Positions 1-9,716 of a stretch of DNA of 39,678 bases are shown here, in pieces; position 1 is the first letter of the stretch; each line of letters starts with the position of its first letter. The position numbers and the translations under genes are program-made. The notes under the pieces are model-generated. The model was not told the DNA's origin. It did not search any database and saw nothing but the letters and a program-made list of their open reading frames with translations. The DNA comes from Rathayibacter rhapontici (GTDB lineage Bacteria > Actinomycetota > Actinomycetes > Actinomycetales > Microbacteriaceae): assembly GCF_001995175.1 (NCBI RefSeq), contig NZ_MUKN01000037.1:1-39678 (forward strand). The letters are read 5' to 3'.

Positions 1-183
1 GGACGCGGACGACGGGCGTTCCGTCGACGGCTCGTCCGCCGGAGCCGACGACCGCTCCGGACGCACCGCGGAGACGATGCGGATCGGCTCGGTCGGCTCG
101 CCGCCGGACTCCGGCGCGCGCTCCGGCTCGCGGGGCTCGGAGCGCACGGGCGAGGCCGGGCGGCGCCCCTCCGGCCGCTTCAC
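1..183 (-). CDS. ftsQ: FtsQ, N-terminal fragment (cut by window start)
   Basis: Seen: an open frame begins at a GTG at 183 (V-K-R-P-E-G-R-R-P-A), 28 nt beyond the murC stop, and runs off the window after 61 codons. An AAGGGGG stretch lies a short distance upstream as a ribosome site. The visible part is rich in Pro, Glu, Arg and Ser with no membrane segment yet, as expected for the cytoplasmic head of actinobacterial FtsQ (DivIB). Known: FtsQ is a bitopic divisome protein that recruits FtsL and FtsB and usually follows murC in the dcw cluster. The call rests on position and composition only, because the POTRA domain lies outside the window. Confidence 0.6.
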   Translation of the reverse strand, partial: MKRPEGRRPASPVRSEPREPERAPESGGEPTEPIRIVSAVRPERSSAPADEPSTERPSSAS

Positions 184-211
184 TCCCGTCGCCCCCTTCG
201 GTCCGCAGCGG

Positions 212-1624
212 TCATCGACCGACCGCGGCGTCCTCGCTCGCTCCGAGCGACTCGAGCAGCTGCGGGATGATGCGGTAGACGTCGCCGCAGCCCAGGGTGA
301 TGACGAAGTCGCCCTCCCGTGCGATGCGGGCCGTCTGCTCCGCGGCCTCCTGCCAGTCGGCGAGGAAGGACACGCGCGACGGGTCCGCGAACTTCCCGCT
401 CACGAGCGCGCCGGTGACGCCGGGCTCCGGGTCCTCGCGGGCTCCGTAGACGTCGAGCACGATCGTCTCGTCGGCGTAGCGCTCGAGCGTCTCGGCGAAC
501 TCCTTCGCGAAGAGGCGGGTCCTGCTGTAGAGGTGCGGCTGGTGCACCGCGATGATGCGCCCCTCCCCCACGACGGTCCGTGCGGCCGACAGCGCGGCCG
601 CGACCTCGGTGGGGTGGTGGGCGTAGTCGTCGTAGACGCTGACGCCGCGGACCGCGCCGTGCAGCTCGAACCGGCGCTCGGTCCCTCCGAAGGCCGACAC
701 GGCCTCGAGCGAGGCGGCGGGATCGAAACCGAGGCCCACGAGCACGGCGAAGGCGCCGGCCGCGTTGACGGCGTTGTGGCGGCCGGGGATGCGCAGGCGG
801 GCGGAGTAGCGGCGTCCCTCGAACTCGACGGTGAACCCCACCGGGCCCACCAGCTCGAGGTCGACGACCCGCACGTCGGCGCCCTCCGCCTCGCCGAAGG
901 TGAGGACGCGCTTGCCCTCGAGCTTCTCGGAGACCGCGACCGCTCCCGGGTCGTCGGAGGAGATGACGACGAGCTCGCCGGCGTTCGAGGCGAACGTGAC
1001 GAACGCGTCCTCGAAGGCCTGCAGCGAGCCGTAGTGGTCGAGGTGGTCGGGGTCGACGTTGGTGATCAGGGTCACGGCCGTGTCGTAGAGCAGGAAGCTG
1101 CCGTCGGACTCGTCGGCCTCCACGACGAACAGGTCGCTCGACCCGGCCGCGGAGGAGGTGCCCAGGCTCTCGATGATGCCGCCGTTCACGAAGCTCGGAT
1201 CGGCGTCGAGGCCCAGCAGGCCGGTGACGATCATGCCGGTCGAGGTGGTCTTGCCGTGCGCGCCGGCCACCGCGACGAGGCGGTGCCCGCGGACGAGCCA
1301 GGCGAGCGCCTGCGAGCGGTGCAGGACGGGCAGGCCCCGCTCCTTCGCGAGGACGTACTCGGGGTTGTCCGGCCAGAGGGCGGAGGTGACGACCACGGCC
1401 TCGGCGTCGCCCAGGTTCTGCGCGTCGTGCCCGATGGCGACCGGGATGCCGAGCTCGCGGAGCTGCTCGATGGGGTGCGACTCGCGCACGTCCGATCCGG
1501 TGACCCGGTGGCCGGCGTGGTGGAACAGGCGCGCGATGCCGCTCATGCCCGATCCGCCGATGCCGATGAAGTGCACCGATCCGAGTTCGTCGGGGACGGT
1601 GATGCCGAGGTCGGGCTTGATCAC
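212..1624 (-). CDS. murC: UDP-N-acetylmuramate--amino acid ligase MurC
   Basis: Cytoplasmic ATP-dependent ligase that adds the first amino acid (L-Ala in most bacteria, often Gly in type-B walls of Microbacteriaceae) to UDP-MurNAc. Seen: the N-terminal dinucleotide-like loop GIGGSGMSG (about residues 21-29), the Mur ATP loop AGAHGKTT (about 120-127), the [11 protein letters not shown] motif of MurC, and a normal C-terminal domain. The length of 470 aa is typical. The GTG at 1624 is chosen because family homology begins at I-K-P-D-L-G and a purine-rich stretch precedes it; the frame is open to another GTG at 1663 that would add 13 residues. It lies 120 bp after murG, a wider gap than its neighbours have, with a possible internal promoter there. 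Confidence 0.96.
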   Translation of the reverse strand: MIKPDLGITVPDELGSVHFIGIGGSGMSGIARLFHHAGHRVTGSDVRESHPIEQLRELGIPVAIGHDAQNLGDAEAVVVTSALWPDNPEYVLAKERGLPVLHRSQALAWLVRGHRLVAVAGAHGKTTSTGMIVTGLLGLDADPSFVNGGIIESLGTSSAAGSSDLFVVEADESDGSFLLYDTAVTLITNVDPDHLDHYGSLQAFEDAFVTFASNAGELVVISSDDPGAVAVSEKLEGKRVLTFGEAEGADVRVVDLELVGPVGFTVEFEGRRYSARLRIPGRHNAVNAAGAFAVLVGLGFDPAASLEAVSAFGGTERRFELHGAVRGVSVYDDYAHHPTEVAAALSAARTVVGEGRIIAVHQPHLYSRTRLFAKEFAETLERYADETIVLDVYGAREDPEPGVTGALVSGKFADPSRVSFLADWQEAAEQTARIAREGDFVITLGCGDVYRIIPQLLESLGASEDAAVGR

Positions 1625-1696
1625 GGAGGTCTCGCTTTCGGGTCTTCGGCGGCCAGGGATCACCGCGGCGAGGAGGCCGCGGCGTGGCGCCGGATC

Positions 1697-1702
1697 AGTG
1701 TA
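1697..1702 (-). promoter_or_regulatory. Possible internal -10 box (TACACT) ahead of murC
   Basis: The minus strand of the murG-murC gap reads GTCTACACTGA. The same TACACT hexamer occurs upstream of the DUF3040 gene and of the ROK kinase gene in this window. It could let murC-ftsQ be transcribed separately from the rest of dcw. No convincing -35 box is visible, so this is inference. Confidence 0.35.
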
Positions 1703-1744
1703 GACGGTGCTGCGGGAGCGCTCGGGGACCCGCGCCCGGGGGTG

Positions 1745-2824
1745 TCATCGGGCTGCTGCGAGAGCCGAGTCGACGAGGTCGACGAGCCGCTGGGACCCGT
1801 CGCGGACGCCGGCCGTGGCGGCACGGCGGCCCATCGCCTCGAGCCGGGCCGCGTCCTGCAGCAGCGGGACGAGACCGCTCTGCACCCAGTCGGGGAGGAA
1901 CGCGGCGTCCTCGACCAGGAGCGCTCCCCCCGCCTCGACGACGCCCCGGGCGTTGAACCGCTGCTCGCCGTTGCCGACGGGGTAGGGGACGTAGACCGCG
2001 GGCAGTCCGAGCGCGCTCAGCTCGCTGACGGTCGCGGCCCCGGCCCGGGAGACGGCGACGTCGGCGGCCGACAGGGCGAGGTCCATGCGGTCGCAGTACG
2101 GCAGCAGGTGGTAGCCGGGGAGTCCAGGATCCGGGATCTCGGCGCGGTCGCCGGTGATGTGCAGGATCTGCACGCCGGTCGCGAGGATCTCCGCAGCGGA
2201 CGCGTGCACCGTCGCGTTGATCCTCCTGGCCCCGAGGGACCCTCCCGTCACGAGCAGGGTGCGGCGGCCTGCGTCCAGCCCGAGCGCCGCGATCGCCTCC
2301 TCGCGCCGGGCGGAGCGGTCGAGCTCCGCGATCTCGCGGCGCAGCGGCATGCCGACGGTGCGCGCGTGCGGCAGCGGGGTGCCCTCGAACGCGACGCCGA
2401 CGAACCGCGTGCCGCGCGCGCCCAGGCGGTTCGCGAGCCCGGGCCGCGCGTTCGCCTCGTGCACCACGTACGGGACGCCGGCGCGACGGGCGGCCAGGTA
2501 GGCGGGAGCCGCCGCGTAGCCGCCGTAGCCGACCACGGCGTCGATCCGGCGGTCGCGGATCGTCCGCACGACGCCGCCGATCGCGGCCGTGAGGGCACCG
2601 GGGAAGCGCAGGGCCGCGGCGTCGGGCCGCCTCGGGAAGGGCAGTCTCGGGATCACGGACAGCTCGTAGCCGCGCAACGGCACGAGGCGGGCCTCGAGCC
2701 CCTCGGCGGTGCCGAGCACCAGGACCTCGGCGGCCGAGTCGCGCGCTCGGATCTCGTCGGCGGTCGCGAGCAGCGGATTCACGTGGCCGGCGGTACCGCC
2801 GCCGGCGAGCAGGTAGCGGGTCAC
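1745..2824 (-). CDS. murG: MurG, lipid II-forming GlcNAc transferase
   Basis: Peripheral membrane GT28 glycosyltransferase that moves GlcNAc from UDP-GlcNAc onto lipid I to make lipid II. Seen: the N-terminal glycine loop LAGGGTAGHVNP (about residues 6-17), a second glycine-rich site (LLVTGGSLGARRIN), the sequence HITGDRAEIPD, and the donor-binding stretch SRAGAATVSELSALGLPAVYVPYP near the C-terminus. It is 359 aa, normal for the family. The GTG at 2824 overlaps the ftsW stop as GTGA, indicating translational coupling. The frame stays open far upstream inside ftsW, but homology begins at V-T-R-Y-L-L-A-G-G-G. Confidence 0.96.
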   Translation of the reverse strand: MTRYLLAGGGTAGHVNPLLATADEIRARDSAAEVLVLGTAEGLEARLVPLRGYELSVIPRLPFPRRPDAAALRFPGALTAAIGGVVRTIRDRRIDAVVGYGGYAAAPAYLAARRAGVPYVVHEANARPGLANRLGARGTRFVGVAFEGTPLPHARTVGMPLRREIAELDRSARREEAIAALGLDAGRRTLLVTGGSLGARRINATVHASAAEILATGVQILHITGDRAEIPDPGLPGYHLLPYCDRMDLALSAADVAVSRAGAATVSELSALGLPAVYVPYPVGNGEQRFNARGVVEAGGALLVEDAAFLPDWVQSGLVPLLQDAARLEAMGRRAATAGVRDGSQRLVDLVDSALAAAR

Positions 2825-4110
2825 TTCGCAGCGGCCTTCCTGGAGCGGCGGGGCGCACCGAGGTGCGGCATGCCGGTCGTCTGGTTGCGGGAGAACGAGA
2901 GCACGACCCCGATGGCGAGCAGCGAGCTGACCAGGGCGGTGCCTCCGGAGGAGATGAGAGGGAGCGGGACGCCCAGGACCGGGAGGACCCCGAGCACCAC
3001 TCCGATGTTCACGAACGCCTGGCCGATCAGCCACACCATGACGGCCGCCGTCGTGACGCGCACGAAGGGGTCGGTCGCGGCGTGGATGATCCGGAAGAAG
3101 GCGACGGAGAGGACCACGAACAGCGCCAGCACGACGACCGCCCCGATCAGGCCGAGCTCCTCCCCGATGATCGCGAAGATGTAGTCGTTGTCGGCCGCGG
3201 GGAGCCACGACCACTTCGCCTTGGAGTTCCCGAGCCCGACGCCGAACACTCCCCCGGAGGCCATCGCCCACGTGCCGTGCAGCGGCTGCCAGCAGGAGGT
3301 CTCGTACTGCCCGGGTCCCGAGCAGTCGCCGAGGAAGGAGAAGATGCGCGTGCGGCGGTTCTCGGTCGAGATCGCGAAGAGGACGGCTCCGGCCGCGCCG
3401 ATGAGCACGAGCGGCGTGAGCACCCGCATCGGCATCCCGGCGTAGAACAGCGCGGCGAGCACGATGCCCGCCATGATCACGACCGTTCCGAGGTCTCCTC
3501 CCGCGAGCACCAGCCCGATCGCCGATCCGGCCACGAGCAGGACGGGCACCAGCGCGCTCTTCCACTCCGTCACCGCGCGGAAGCGCCGGGCGAGCAGCAG
3601 GCCGAGCCAGAGGGCGAGGCCGAGCTTGAGGATCTCGGAGGGCTGCATCGTGAAGGCGCCCAGTCGCAGCCAGTTCCTGTTGCCGCCGACCGACCACCCC
3701 AGCGGGGAGACGAGGACGAGGATCTGCAGGACGCAGCCGGCGCCGAGCAGCCACGGCGTCGAGCGCTTCAGCAGCGCGAGGGGGATGCGCGAGACGAGGA
3801 GCATCAGCGGGATGCCGGCCAGCGCGAAGATGCCCTGCCGGAGGAACCCGCCGAACGAGTCGGCGCTCGACCGGAACGACGTGACGGAGGAGGAGGAGAG
3901 GACCATCGTCAGCCCGAACAGCACCAGGAACAGCGTGGTGCCGAACAGAAGGTAGAAGTTCGGCGACTCGGAGGCGAAGACCTTCGTCAGGACGACTCGC
4001 GCGGTGCGTGCGCCGCCCCGCTCCTTCGCGGGCCTGCCGCTCGAGGACTTCGCGCCCTGCTGACCCCGGCCGGGCTCAGTGCGGGAGCGGCCCGTCGTCG
4101 GAGCGGTCAT
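2821..4110 (-). CDS. ftsW: FtsW, septal peptidoglycan polymerase (SEDS family)
   Basis: Polytopic SEDS-family glycosyltransferase that polymerises lipid II at the septum together with FtsI. Seen: a basic cytoplasmic head of about 45 residues, then about ten hydrophobic segments. Further on are the family stretch NRNWLRLGAFTMQPSEILKL, then FAIIGEELGLIGA, and the C-terminal region VPLPLISSGGTALVSSL. The protein is 429 aa including the head and a basic tail. The ATG at 4110 lies inside the end of murD (35-bp overlap), a compact arrangement that supports this start. Its partner ftsI is in the same cluster. Confidence 0.95.
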   Translation of the reverse strand: MTAPTTGRSRTEPGRGQQGAKSSSGRPAKERGGARTARVVLTKVFASESPNFYLLFGTTLFLVLFGLTMVLSSSSVTSFRSSADSFGGFLRQGIFALAGIPLMLLVSRIPLALLKRSTPWLLGAGCVLQILVLVSPLGWSVGGNRNWLRLGAFTMQPSEILKLGLALWLGLLLARRFRAVTEWKSALVPVLLVAGSAIGLVLAGGDLGTVVIMAGIVLAALFYAGMPMRVLTPLVLIGAAGAVLFAISTENRRTRIFSFLGDCSGPGQYETSCWQPLHGTWAMASGGVFGVGLGNSKAKWSWLPAADNDYIFAIIGEELGLIGAVVVLALFVVLSVAFFRIIHAATDPFVRVTTAAVMVWLIGQAFVNIGVVLGVLPVLGVPLPLISSGGTALVSSLLAIGVVLSFSRNQTTGMPHLGAPRRSRKAAAK

Positions 4111-5608
4111 CGGCCCCTCCTCCCAGATACGTCTCGACGGCCGCGGCGAACGAGCGGCCCCGCGCCGCGTAGTCGCGGAACTGGTCCATGGACGCTGCGG
4201 CGGGTGCGAGCAGGACGACGTCGCCCGCCAGGGCGAGCACCGCGGCGGCCTCGACGGCCGTCTGCATCACCGCCCCAGTGTCATCCGGGACCACCTCGGT
4301 GACGGGGAGTTCGGGCGCGTGTCGCCGGAATGCCTCGAGGACCGCGACGCGGTCGGCTCCGATCACCACGGCGCCGCGCAGGCGCTCGACGTGCGCGGCG
4401 ACGAGGGCGTCGACGTCCACGCCCTTGAGCAGGCCGCCGACCAGCCAGACGACCGACGGGTACGCGCGGAGCGACGCGTCGGCGGCGTGCGGATTGGTGG
4501 CCTTCGAGTCGTCGATCCAGGTCACTCCCGAGCGCTCGGCGACGACCTGGATGCGGTGCGCGTCGAGTTCGAAGACCGCCAGGGCGCGGCGGATCGCGCC
4601 CGGCTCGATACCGCAGGCCCGCGACAGCGCGGCGGCGGCGAGGACGTTCTGCACGATGTGCGGGGCCGCGAGGTGGCGGGCGGCGAGCTCGTCGACCGTC
4701 GCGATCTCGATCGCGCTGCTGTGCCGGTCCTCCAGGAACGCGCGGTCGCAGAGGATCCCGTCGACGATGCCGAAGTCGCTGGGCCCGGGCACGCCGAGCC
4801 CGAAGCCGATCGCGCGAGCGCCCTCGACGACCTCGGCGTCGACCACCATCTGCTCGGTGGCGGCGTCGGCCCGGTTGTAGACGCAGGCCACCCGCGTGTT
4901 CGTGTAGACCTTGGCCTTCGCGTCGCGGTACGCCTCGAACGAGCCGTGCCAGTCGAGGTGGTCCTCGGCGATGTTGAGGCAGGTGGACGCGATCGGCTCG
5001 ATCGCGCCGAGGTAGTGCAGCTGGTAGCTCGAGAGCTCGACGACGAGCACGTCGAAGCCCTGCGGATCGCGCACCGCGTCGAGGACGGGGACGCCGATGT
5101 TCCCGCAGGGCGCCGCGCGGAGCCCTCCGGCGACGAGCATGGTCGCGGTGAGCTGGACCGTCGTGGTCTTGCCGTTGGTCCCGGTGACGAGCACCCAGTC
5201 GGCCGGGGTGCCGTCGGGGCGCACGACCTTGTCGCGCACGCGCCAGGCGAGCTCGACGTCGCCCCACAGGGCGGTCCCTCTCGAGCCGGTCCACTCGAGG
5301 ATCGGATGCGTCGGCCGGAAGCCGGGCGAGACGATCACGAGCTCCGGATCGAACGCGACGAGCTCCTCGGGCACCGCGTCGAGGCTCTCGGCGCGGTGGA
5401 GGCGGGCGCCGATCACCTCGAGCAGGCGCTCGCGCTCCTCGTCCGCGCGGTCGGCGAGCACGAGGACCTCCGCACCGAGCTCGGTCAGGGTGTCGGCGAC
5501 GGAGAAGCCCGTCACTCCGAGCCCCAGGACCGCGACGCGGAGACCGCGCCAGTCGGAATGCCAGCTGCGGAGGGAGTCGAGCCGGTCGGCGCGTGCGGAG
5601 TCGGTCAT
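4076..5608 (-). CDS. murD: UDP-N-acetylmuramoylalanine--D-glutamate ligase MurD
   Basis: Cytoplasmic ATP-dependent ligase adding D-Glu to the UDP-MurNAc-amino acid precursor. Seen: an N-terminal Rossmann-like stretch [17 protein letters not shown] (about residues 22-38), the ATP loop [18 protein letters not shown], the [20 protein letters not shown] motif shared by Mur ligases, the MurD stretch [24 protein letters not shown], and [19 protein letters not shown] near the C-terminus. It is 510 aa. The ATG at 5608 overlaps the mraY stop as ATGA. An in-frame ATG 15 nt upstream inside mraY is possible but less likely given the coupling pattern of this cluster. Confidence 0.96.
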   Translation of the reverse strand: MTDSARADRLDSLRSWHSDWRGLRVAVLGLGVTGFSVADTLTELGAEVLVLADRADEERERLLEVIGARLHRAESLDAVPEELVAFDPELVIVSPGFRPTHPILEWTGSRGTALWGDVELAWRVRDKVVRPDGTPADWVLVTGTNGKTTTVQLTATMLVAGGLRAAPCGNIGVPVLDAVRDPQGFDVLVVELSSYQLHYLGAIEPIASTCLNIAEDHLDWHGSFEAYRDAKAKVYTNTRVACVYNRADAATEQMVVDAEVVEGARAIGFGLGVPGPSDFGIVDGILCDRAFLEDRHSSAIEIATVDELAARHLAAPHIVQNVLAAAALSRACGIEPGAIRRALAVFELDAHRIQVVAERSGVTWIDDSKATNPHAADASLRAYPSVVWLVGGLLKGVDVDALVAAHVERLRGAVVIGADRVAVLEAFRRHAPELPVTEVVPDDTGAVMQTAVEAAAVLALAGDVVLLAPAAASMDQFRDYAARGRSFAAAVETYLGGGADDRSDDGPLPH

Positions 5609-6699
5609 GCCAGTGAGAGCCATTCGAGGTAGAAGAGCCCGACGCCGGCGGCCACGAGGATGCCGGCGATGATCCAGAAGCGGACCACGACGGTGATCTC
5701 GGCCCACCCCTTGAGCTCGAAGTGGTGGTGGAGCGGGCTCATCAGGAAGATGCGCTTGCCCCGGGTCAGCTTGAAGTAGATCCGCTGCACGATCACCGAT
5801 CCGGTGACGATCACGAAGAGGCCGCCGATGAGGATCACGAGCAGCTCGGTGCGGGTCAGGATCGCCAGCGCGGCGAGGGCGCCGCCCAGGCCCAGCGACC
5901 CGGTGTCGCCCATGAAGATCTGCGCCGGGGAGGTGTTCCACCAGAGGAAGCCGACGAGGGCTCCGGAGATGGCCGCCGCGATGATCGCGAGGTCGAACGG
6001 ATCGCTCACCGTGTAGCACTTGTCGGCCACCTCGGGGTTGAGCTGGGCGTCGAAGCACCACTGGTTGGACTGCCAGAAGCCGATGATGACGTAGGAGCCG
6101 ATGGCGAGGATCGAGGAGCCCGTCGCGAGACCGTCGAGTCCGTCGGCCACGTTCACGCCGTTCGAGGTGCTCGTGACGATGATGCAGATCCAGAGCACGA
6201 ACAGCCCGATGCCGATCCAGCCGAGCGAGGCGAAGTCGAACGGCAGGTCCCGGATGAAGGAGATCGACGTCGACGCGGGGGTCAGCCCGTTCTGGTCGCG
6301 GACCATGATCGCGATCACCGCGAAGCCGGCCGCGACGATCACCTGCCCGGCGATCTTCGCCCAGCCGCCGAGCCCCAGGCTCCGCTGGTTGCGGGTCTTG
6401 AGGAAGTCGTCGAGGAAGCCGACGAGGCCCAGGCCCACCATCATGAACAGCACGAGCAGCGCCGACGGCGCCACGGCGCGATTGCCGAACAGCATGCCGA
6501 GGAAGTAGCCCGCCACGGTCGCGATGATGATGACGATGCCGCCCATCGTGGCGGTGCCGTGCTTGACGTGGTGGGACTTCGGTCCGTCCTCGCGGATGAA
6601 CTGGCCCCACTGCAGCCGGTGGAAGAGACGGATGAACAGGGGCGTCAGCAGGAGGGTGAACGCGCCCGAGAAGGCGCCCGCCAGAAGGAGTGCTCTCAT
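5605..6699 (-). CDS. mraY: MraY, phospho-MurNAc-pentapeptide translocase
   Basis: Integral membrane enzyme transferring phospho-MurNAc-pentapeptide from UDP to undecaprenyl phosphate, giving lipid I. Seen: about ten hydrophobic helices, the substrate loop [16 protein letters not shown] (about residues 40-55), the catalytic region [33 protein letters not shown], and the C-terminal signature [14 protein letters not shown]. Length 364 aa. The ATG at 6699 overlaps the murF stop as ATGA; the frame is open further upstream but only as a shadow of murF. Confidence 0.97.
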   Translation of the reverse strand: MRALLLAGAFSGAFTLLLTPLFIRLFHRLQWGQFIREDGPKSHHVKHGTATMGGIVIIIATVAGYFLGMLFGNRAVAPSALLVLFMMVGLGLVGFLDDFLKTRNQRSLGLGGWAKIAGQVIVAAGFAVIAIMVRDQNGLTPASTSISFIRDLPFDFASLGWIGIGLFVLWICIIVTSTSNGVNVADGLDGLATGSSILAIGSYVIIGFWQSNQWCFDAQLNPEVADKCYTVSDPFDLAIIAAAISGALVGFLWWNTSPAQIFMGDTGSLGLGGALAALAILTRTELLVILIGGLFVIVTGSVIVQRIYFKLTRGKRIFLMSPLHHHFELKGWAEITVVVRFWIIAGILVAAGVGLFYLEWLSLA

Positions 6700-8120
6700 C
6701 GGTGTCGCTCTCCCAGTCGGTCGCCGAGGAATCGCAGCCCGGCGGAGTTCGAGGACTTCACCAGGACGGTGTCGCCGCTTCTCAGGTAGCCCTCGAGGAA
6801 CGTGTACGCGTCGTCCGCGCTGTCGACGAAGACGGACTCGCCGCTCCACGACCCTTCGCGCTCGGCCGCGATGTGGATGCGGCGCGCCCGGGCGCCCACG
6901 ACCACGATCTGCGAGAGGTTGAGGCGGACGGCGTGCAGGCCGATGCGGTCGTGCTCCTCGTCGGCCCACTCCCCCAGCTCGCTCATCTCGCCCAGGACCG
7001 CGACCGTGCGGCCCCCGGGCCTCGCGATCTGCGCCAGGGTGCGCAGCGCCGCGGCGGTGGAGTCGGGGCTCGCGTTGTAGGCGTCGTTGACGACCACGAC
7101 GTCGGATCCGCCCAGAACCTGCATCCGCCAGCGCTCGGCGAGCGTGACGGTCGACAGCGCCTCGACGATCGCCGGCAGCGGGACGCCGACCGAGAGGGCG
7201 GCGGCGGTCGCGGCCAGCGCGTTCATGACGTGGTGCTCGCCCAGCACGCGCAGCAGCAGCTCGGCGCGGCCGGCCTCGCGGCCCTCGCCCTCGCGCACGA
7301 CGATCGTGAACCGGGTGCCCTCCGCGGAGGGCTCGACGTCGACGGCGCGCACGTCGGCCCGCTCGCCGCGGCCGAACCAGAGCACGCGCGCGGCCGTGCG
7401 ATCGGCCATCGTGGCCACTCGTCCGTCGTCGGAGTTGAGCACCGCGACGTCGTCGGCGGTGAGATCGGCGACCATCTCGGTCTTCGCTTCGAGGGTGCGC
7501 TCGATGCCGCCGAACTCGCCGGCGTGCGCGAGACCGACCGCGAGGACGACCCCGACGTCCGGCTTCGCCATGCGGACCAGGCGCCGGATCTCGCCGACGG
7601 CGCTGGCGCCCATCTCGGCGACCAGGAACCGCGTCGACTCCGACACCTGCAGCATCGTGATCGGCGCACCGACCTCGTTGTTGAACGAGCCGCGCGGGGC
7701 GACGGTCTCGCCGACGCGCTCGAGGATCGTGCGGAGGAGGTTCTTCGTCGTCGTCTTGCCGTTGGATCCGGTCACTCCGACGACGGTCAGGCCGCCGAGT
7801 GCGCGGACGCGCCGGACGACCTCCGTCGCGAGGGCTCCGAGCGCCTGCACGGAGTCGTCGACGAGCACCTGCGGCACGTCGAGGTCGAGCGGGCGCTCCA
7901 CGATCAGGAGGGCCGCGCCGTTCTGCACGGCGGCGGGCGCGAACAGGTGCCCGTCGGTGTGCTCGCCGCGCTTGGCGACGAAGATCCCGCCGGGGCGGAT
8001 CTCGCGGGAGTCGGTCTCGGTGGCGCCGTCGACGAGCGTCGAGGCCGTGGAGGAGGGTCCGGCGAGGTGCAGGCGTCCGGAGACGGCGTCGGCGACCTCG
8101 GTGAGGGTCAGGGCGATCAT
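6696..8120 (-). CDS. murF: UDP-MurNAc-tripeptide--D-Ala-D-Ala ligase MurF
   Basis: Cytoplasmic ATP-dependent ligase joining the D-Ala-D-Ala dipeptide to the UDP-MurNAc-tripeptide. Seen: an N-terminal domain with [23 protein letters not shown] (about residues 34-56), the ATP loop [17 protein letters not shown], the family stretch [31 protein letters not shown], and [11 protein letters not shown]. It is 474 aa. It follows murE directly: the murE stop is at 8121 and the murF ATG is at 8120. MurE and MurF are the usual neighbours in dcw. Confidence 0.96.
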   Translation of the reverse strand: MIALTLTEVADAVSGRLHLAGPSSTASTLVDGATETDSREIRPGGIFVAKRGEHTDGHLFAPAAVQNGAALLIVERPLDLDVPQVLVDDSVQALGALATEVVRRVRALGGLTVVGVTGSNGKTTTKNLLRTILERVGETVAPRGSFNNEVGAPITMLQVSESTRFLVAEMGASAVGEIRRLVRMAKPDVGVVLAVGLAHAGEFGGIERTLEAKTEMVADLTADDVAVLNSDDGRVATMADRTAARVLWFGRGERADVRAVDVEPSAEGTRFTIVVREGEGREAGRAELLLRVLGEHHVMNALAATAAALSVGVPLPAIVEALSTVTLAERWRMQVLGGSDVVVVNDAYNASPDSTAAALRTLAQIARPGGRTVAVLGEMSELGEWADEEHDRIGLHAVRLNLSQIVVVGARARRIHIAAEREGSWSGESVFVDSADDAYTFLEGYLRSGDTVLVKSSNSAGLRFLGDRLGERHR

Positions 8121-9716
8121 CTAGAGCCAGCCCGCCTCACGCAGTGCCAGACGGACGTCGTCCCTGGCCGAATACGGCATGTGCACTCCTGCAACCTCCT
8201 GGTAGTCCTCGTGGCCGGGTCCGGCGTAGAGGATCGAGTCCCCCTCGCGCGCGAGCGCGACGGCGGCGCGCACGGCGGCGCGCGGGTCGGGGATCTCGTG
8301 GATCTCCCGGTCGGGCGATGCGTCCCTCGCCGCGCGGAGGAGGACGTCGCGGATCGCGGCGGGGTCCTCCCAGCGGGGGTGGAAATCGGTGACGACGACG
8401 ACATCGGACAGCCGGGCGGCGATCGCGCCCATGTCGGCGCGCTTGGTCGGGTCGCGGTCGCCGTCGGCCCCGAACACCATGATCAGCCGGCCGGGCGTGA
8501 GCGCCCGCAGCGCCTCGAGCGCGTTCTGGAACGCATCGGGGGTGTGGCCGTAGTCGACGTAGACGCGCGGTCCGCGCTCGCCCGAGACGCGCTCCGCGCG
8601 CCCCGGGATGTACACGTCGAGGCTGCCCTCCTCGAGGGCGTGCGCGATCGCTCCGAGGTCGAAGCCGGACTCGACCAGCATCACGATCGCGAGCGCGGCG
8701 TTCGCCGCCATGTACCAGCCGATGAGCGGCACGGTCACCTCGACCGCGCGGTGCTCCGGCCCGTCGAGCCGGAAGGTCGTGCGCTCCGCCGTGCCCTCGA
8801 CGACGGTCATCGTCCAGTCCGCCGGCACGCCGGGGGCGACTCCGACCACCTGCGAGCTCGCGAGGGTCGTGACGGGGATGCGCGTGCGCTCCGCCAGCTC
8901 GCGGCCCCACGTGCTGTCGACGGTCACGACGCCCCGGCGTGCGCGGTCGGGCTCGAAGAGATCGGCCTTGGCCTCGAAGTAGTGGGCCATGTCGGAGTAG
9001 TCGTCGAGGTGGTCGTGGCTGAGGTTCGTGAAGCCCACGACGTCGAAGACGACGCCGTCGATGCGGTGCCGGGTGAGCGCCTGGGCGGAGACCTCGATCG
9101 ACACGGCGCGGACGGCGGACTCGCGCATCCTGGCCAGGAGCGCGTGCAGCTCGCTCGCCTCCGGGGTGGTCAGAGAGCTCGGGACGGCGACGTCGCCGAT
9201 GCGGCGCTCGGCCGTCGAGCTCAGTCCGGACACCACTCCCAGGCGGCGCAGGAGGGCGTCGAGCAGGTAGACCACGCTCGTCTTGCCGTTCGTGCCCGTG
9301 ACGCCGAAGAGGGTCGGGACGTCCTCGCGGGTGCGGTGGATCCAGGAGGCGACGTCGCCGAGGGCGGCGCGCGGGTCGGGGGTCACGAGGAGGGGCAGTC
9401 CGCTCCCGGCCGCGAGGGCCGCCCCCTCGGGATCGGTCAGCACGGCCACGGCCCCGGAGGCGGCGGCGTCGGAGGCGAACGCGGCGCCGTGCGCACTCCG
9501 GCCGGCCACGCCGACGTAGAGGTCCCCCGACTCGACCTGACGCGAGTCGAGCGTCACACCGCTCACCTCGACGCCCTCGGTCCCCGGCACGGAGCCGAGG
9601 GAGAACTCGGACACCAGCTGCGACAGCGACCGCGGGACCGGATGCTCGGGTCGGAGCGAGGACTGCGGGCGAGTGACGTGCAAAGCCCGCTCTTTCTCTC
9701 GTGGTGGTGCGATCAC
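8121..9716 (-). CDS. murE: MurE, UDP-MurNAc-dipeptide--diamino acid ligase (unusual selectivity motif)
   Basis: Cytoplasmic ATP-dependent ligase that adds the position-3 diamino acid to the UDP-MurNAc-dipeptide. Seen: [22 protein letters not shown] near the N-terminus, the ATP loop [51 protein letters not shown] and [12 protein letters not shown]. The residues that usually read D-N-P-R (Dap enzymes) read F-H-P-R here, within [10 protein letters not shown]. Known: this segment contacts the side chain of the incoming diamino acid. Inferred: the substrate is not meso-Dap, possibly 2,4-diaminobutyrate, ornithine or lysine as in Microbacteriaceae. A GTG at 9716 overlaps the ftsI stop as GTGA; a GTG at 9719, or a TTG further in (L-H-V-T-R-P) with a better purine-rich site, are alternatives. 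Confidence 0.94.
   Translation of the reverse strand: MIAPPREKERALHVTRPQSSLRPEHPVPRSLSQLVSEFSLGSVPGTEGVEVSGVTLDSRQVESGDLYVGVAGRSAHGAAFASDAAASGAVAVLTDPEGAALAAGSGLPLLVTPDPRAALGDVASWIHRTREDVPTLFGVTGTNGKTSVVYLLDALLRRLGVVSGLSSTAERRIGDVAVPSSLTTPEASELHALLARMRESAVRAVSIEVSAQALTRHRIDGVVFDVVGFTNLSHDHLDDYSDMAHYFEAKADLFEPDRARRGVVTVDSTWGRELAERTRIPVTTLASSQVVGVAPGVPADWTMTVVEGTAERTTFRLDGPEHRAVEVTVPLIGWYMAANAALAIVMLVESGFDLGAIAHALEEGSLDVYIPGRAERVSGERGPRVYVDYGHTPDAFQNALEALRALTPGRLIMVFGADGDRDPTKRADMGAIAARLSDVVVVTDFHPRWEDPAAIRDVLLRAARDASPDREIHEIPDPRAAVRAAVALAREGDSILYAGPGHEDYQEVAGVHMPYSARDDVRLALREAGWL

Noticed and set aside
77..3184. A 1035-residue plus-strand frame and similar long frames opposite dcw, pyc and ppc.
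   Set aside because: Composition is Asp/Arg/Gly/Val-rich with no domain, and it mirrors the real genes on the other strand. Long antisense frames are expected at this GC content.
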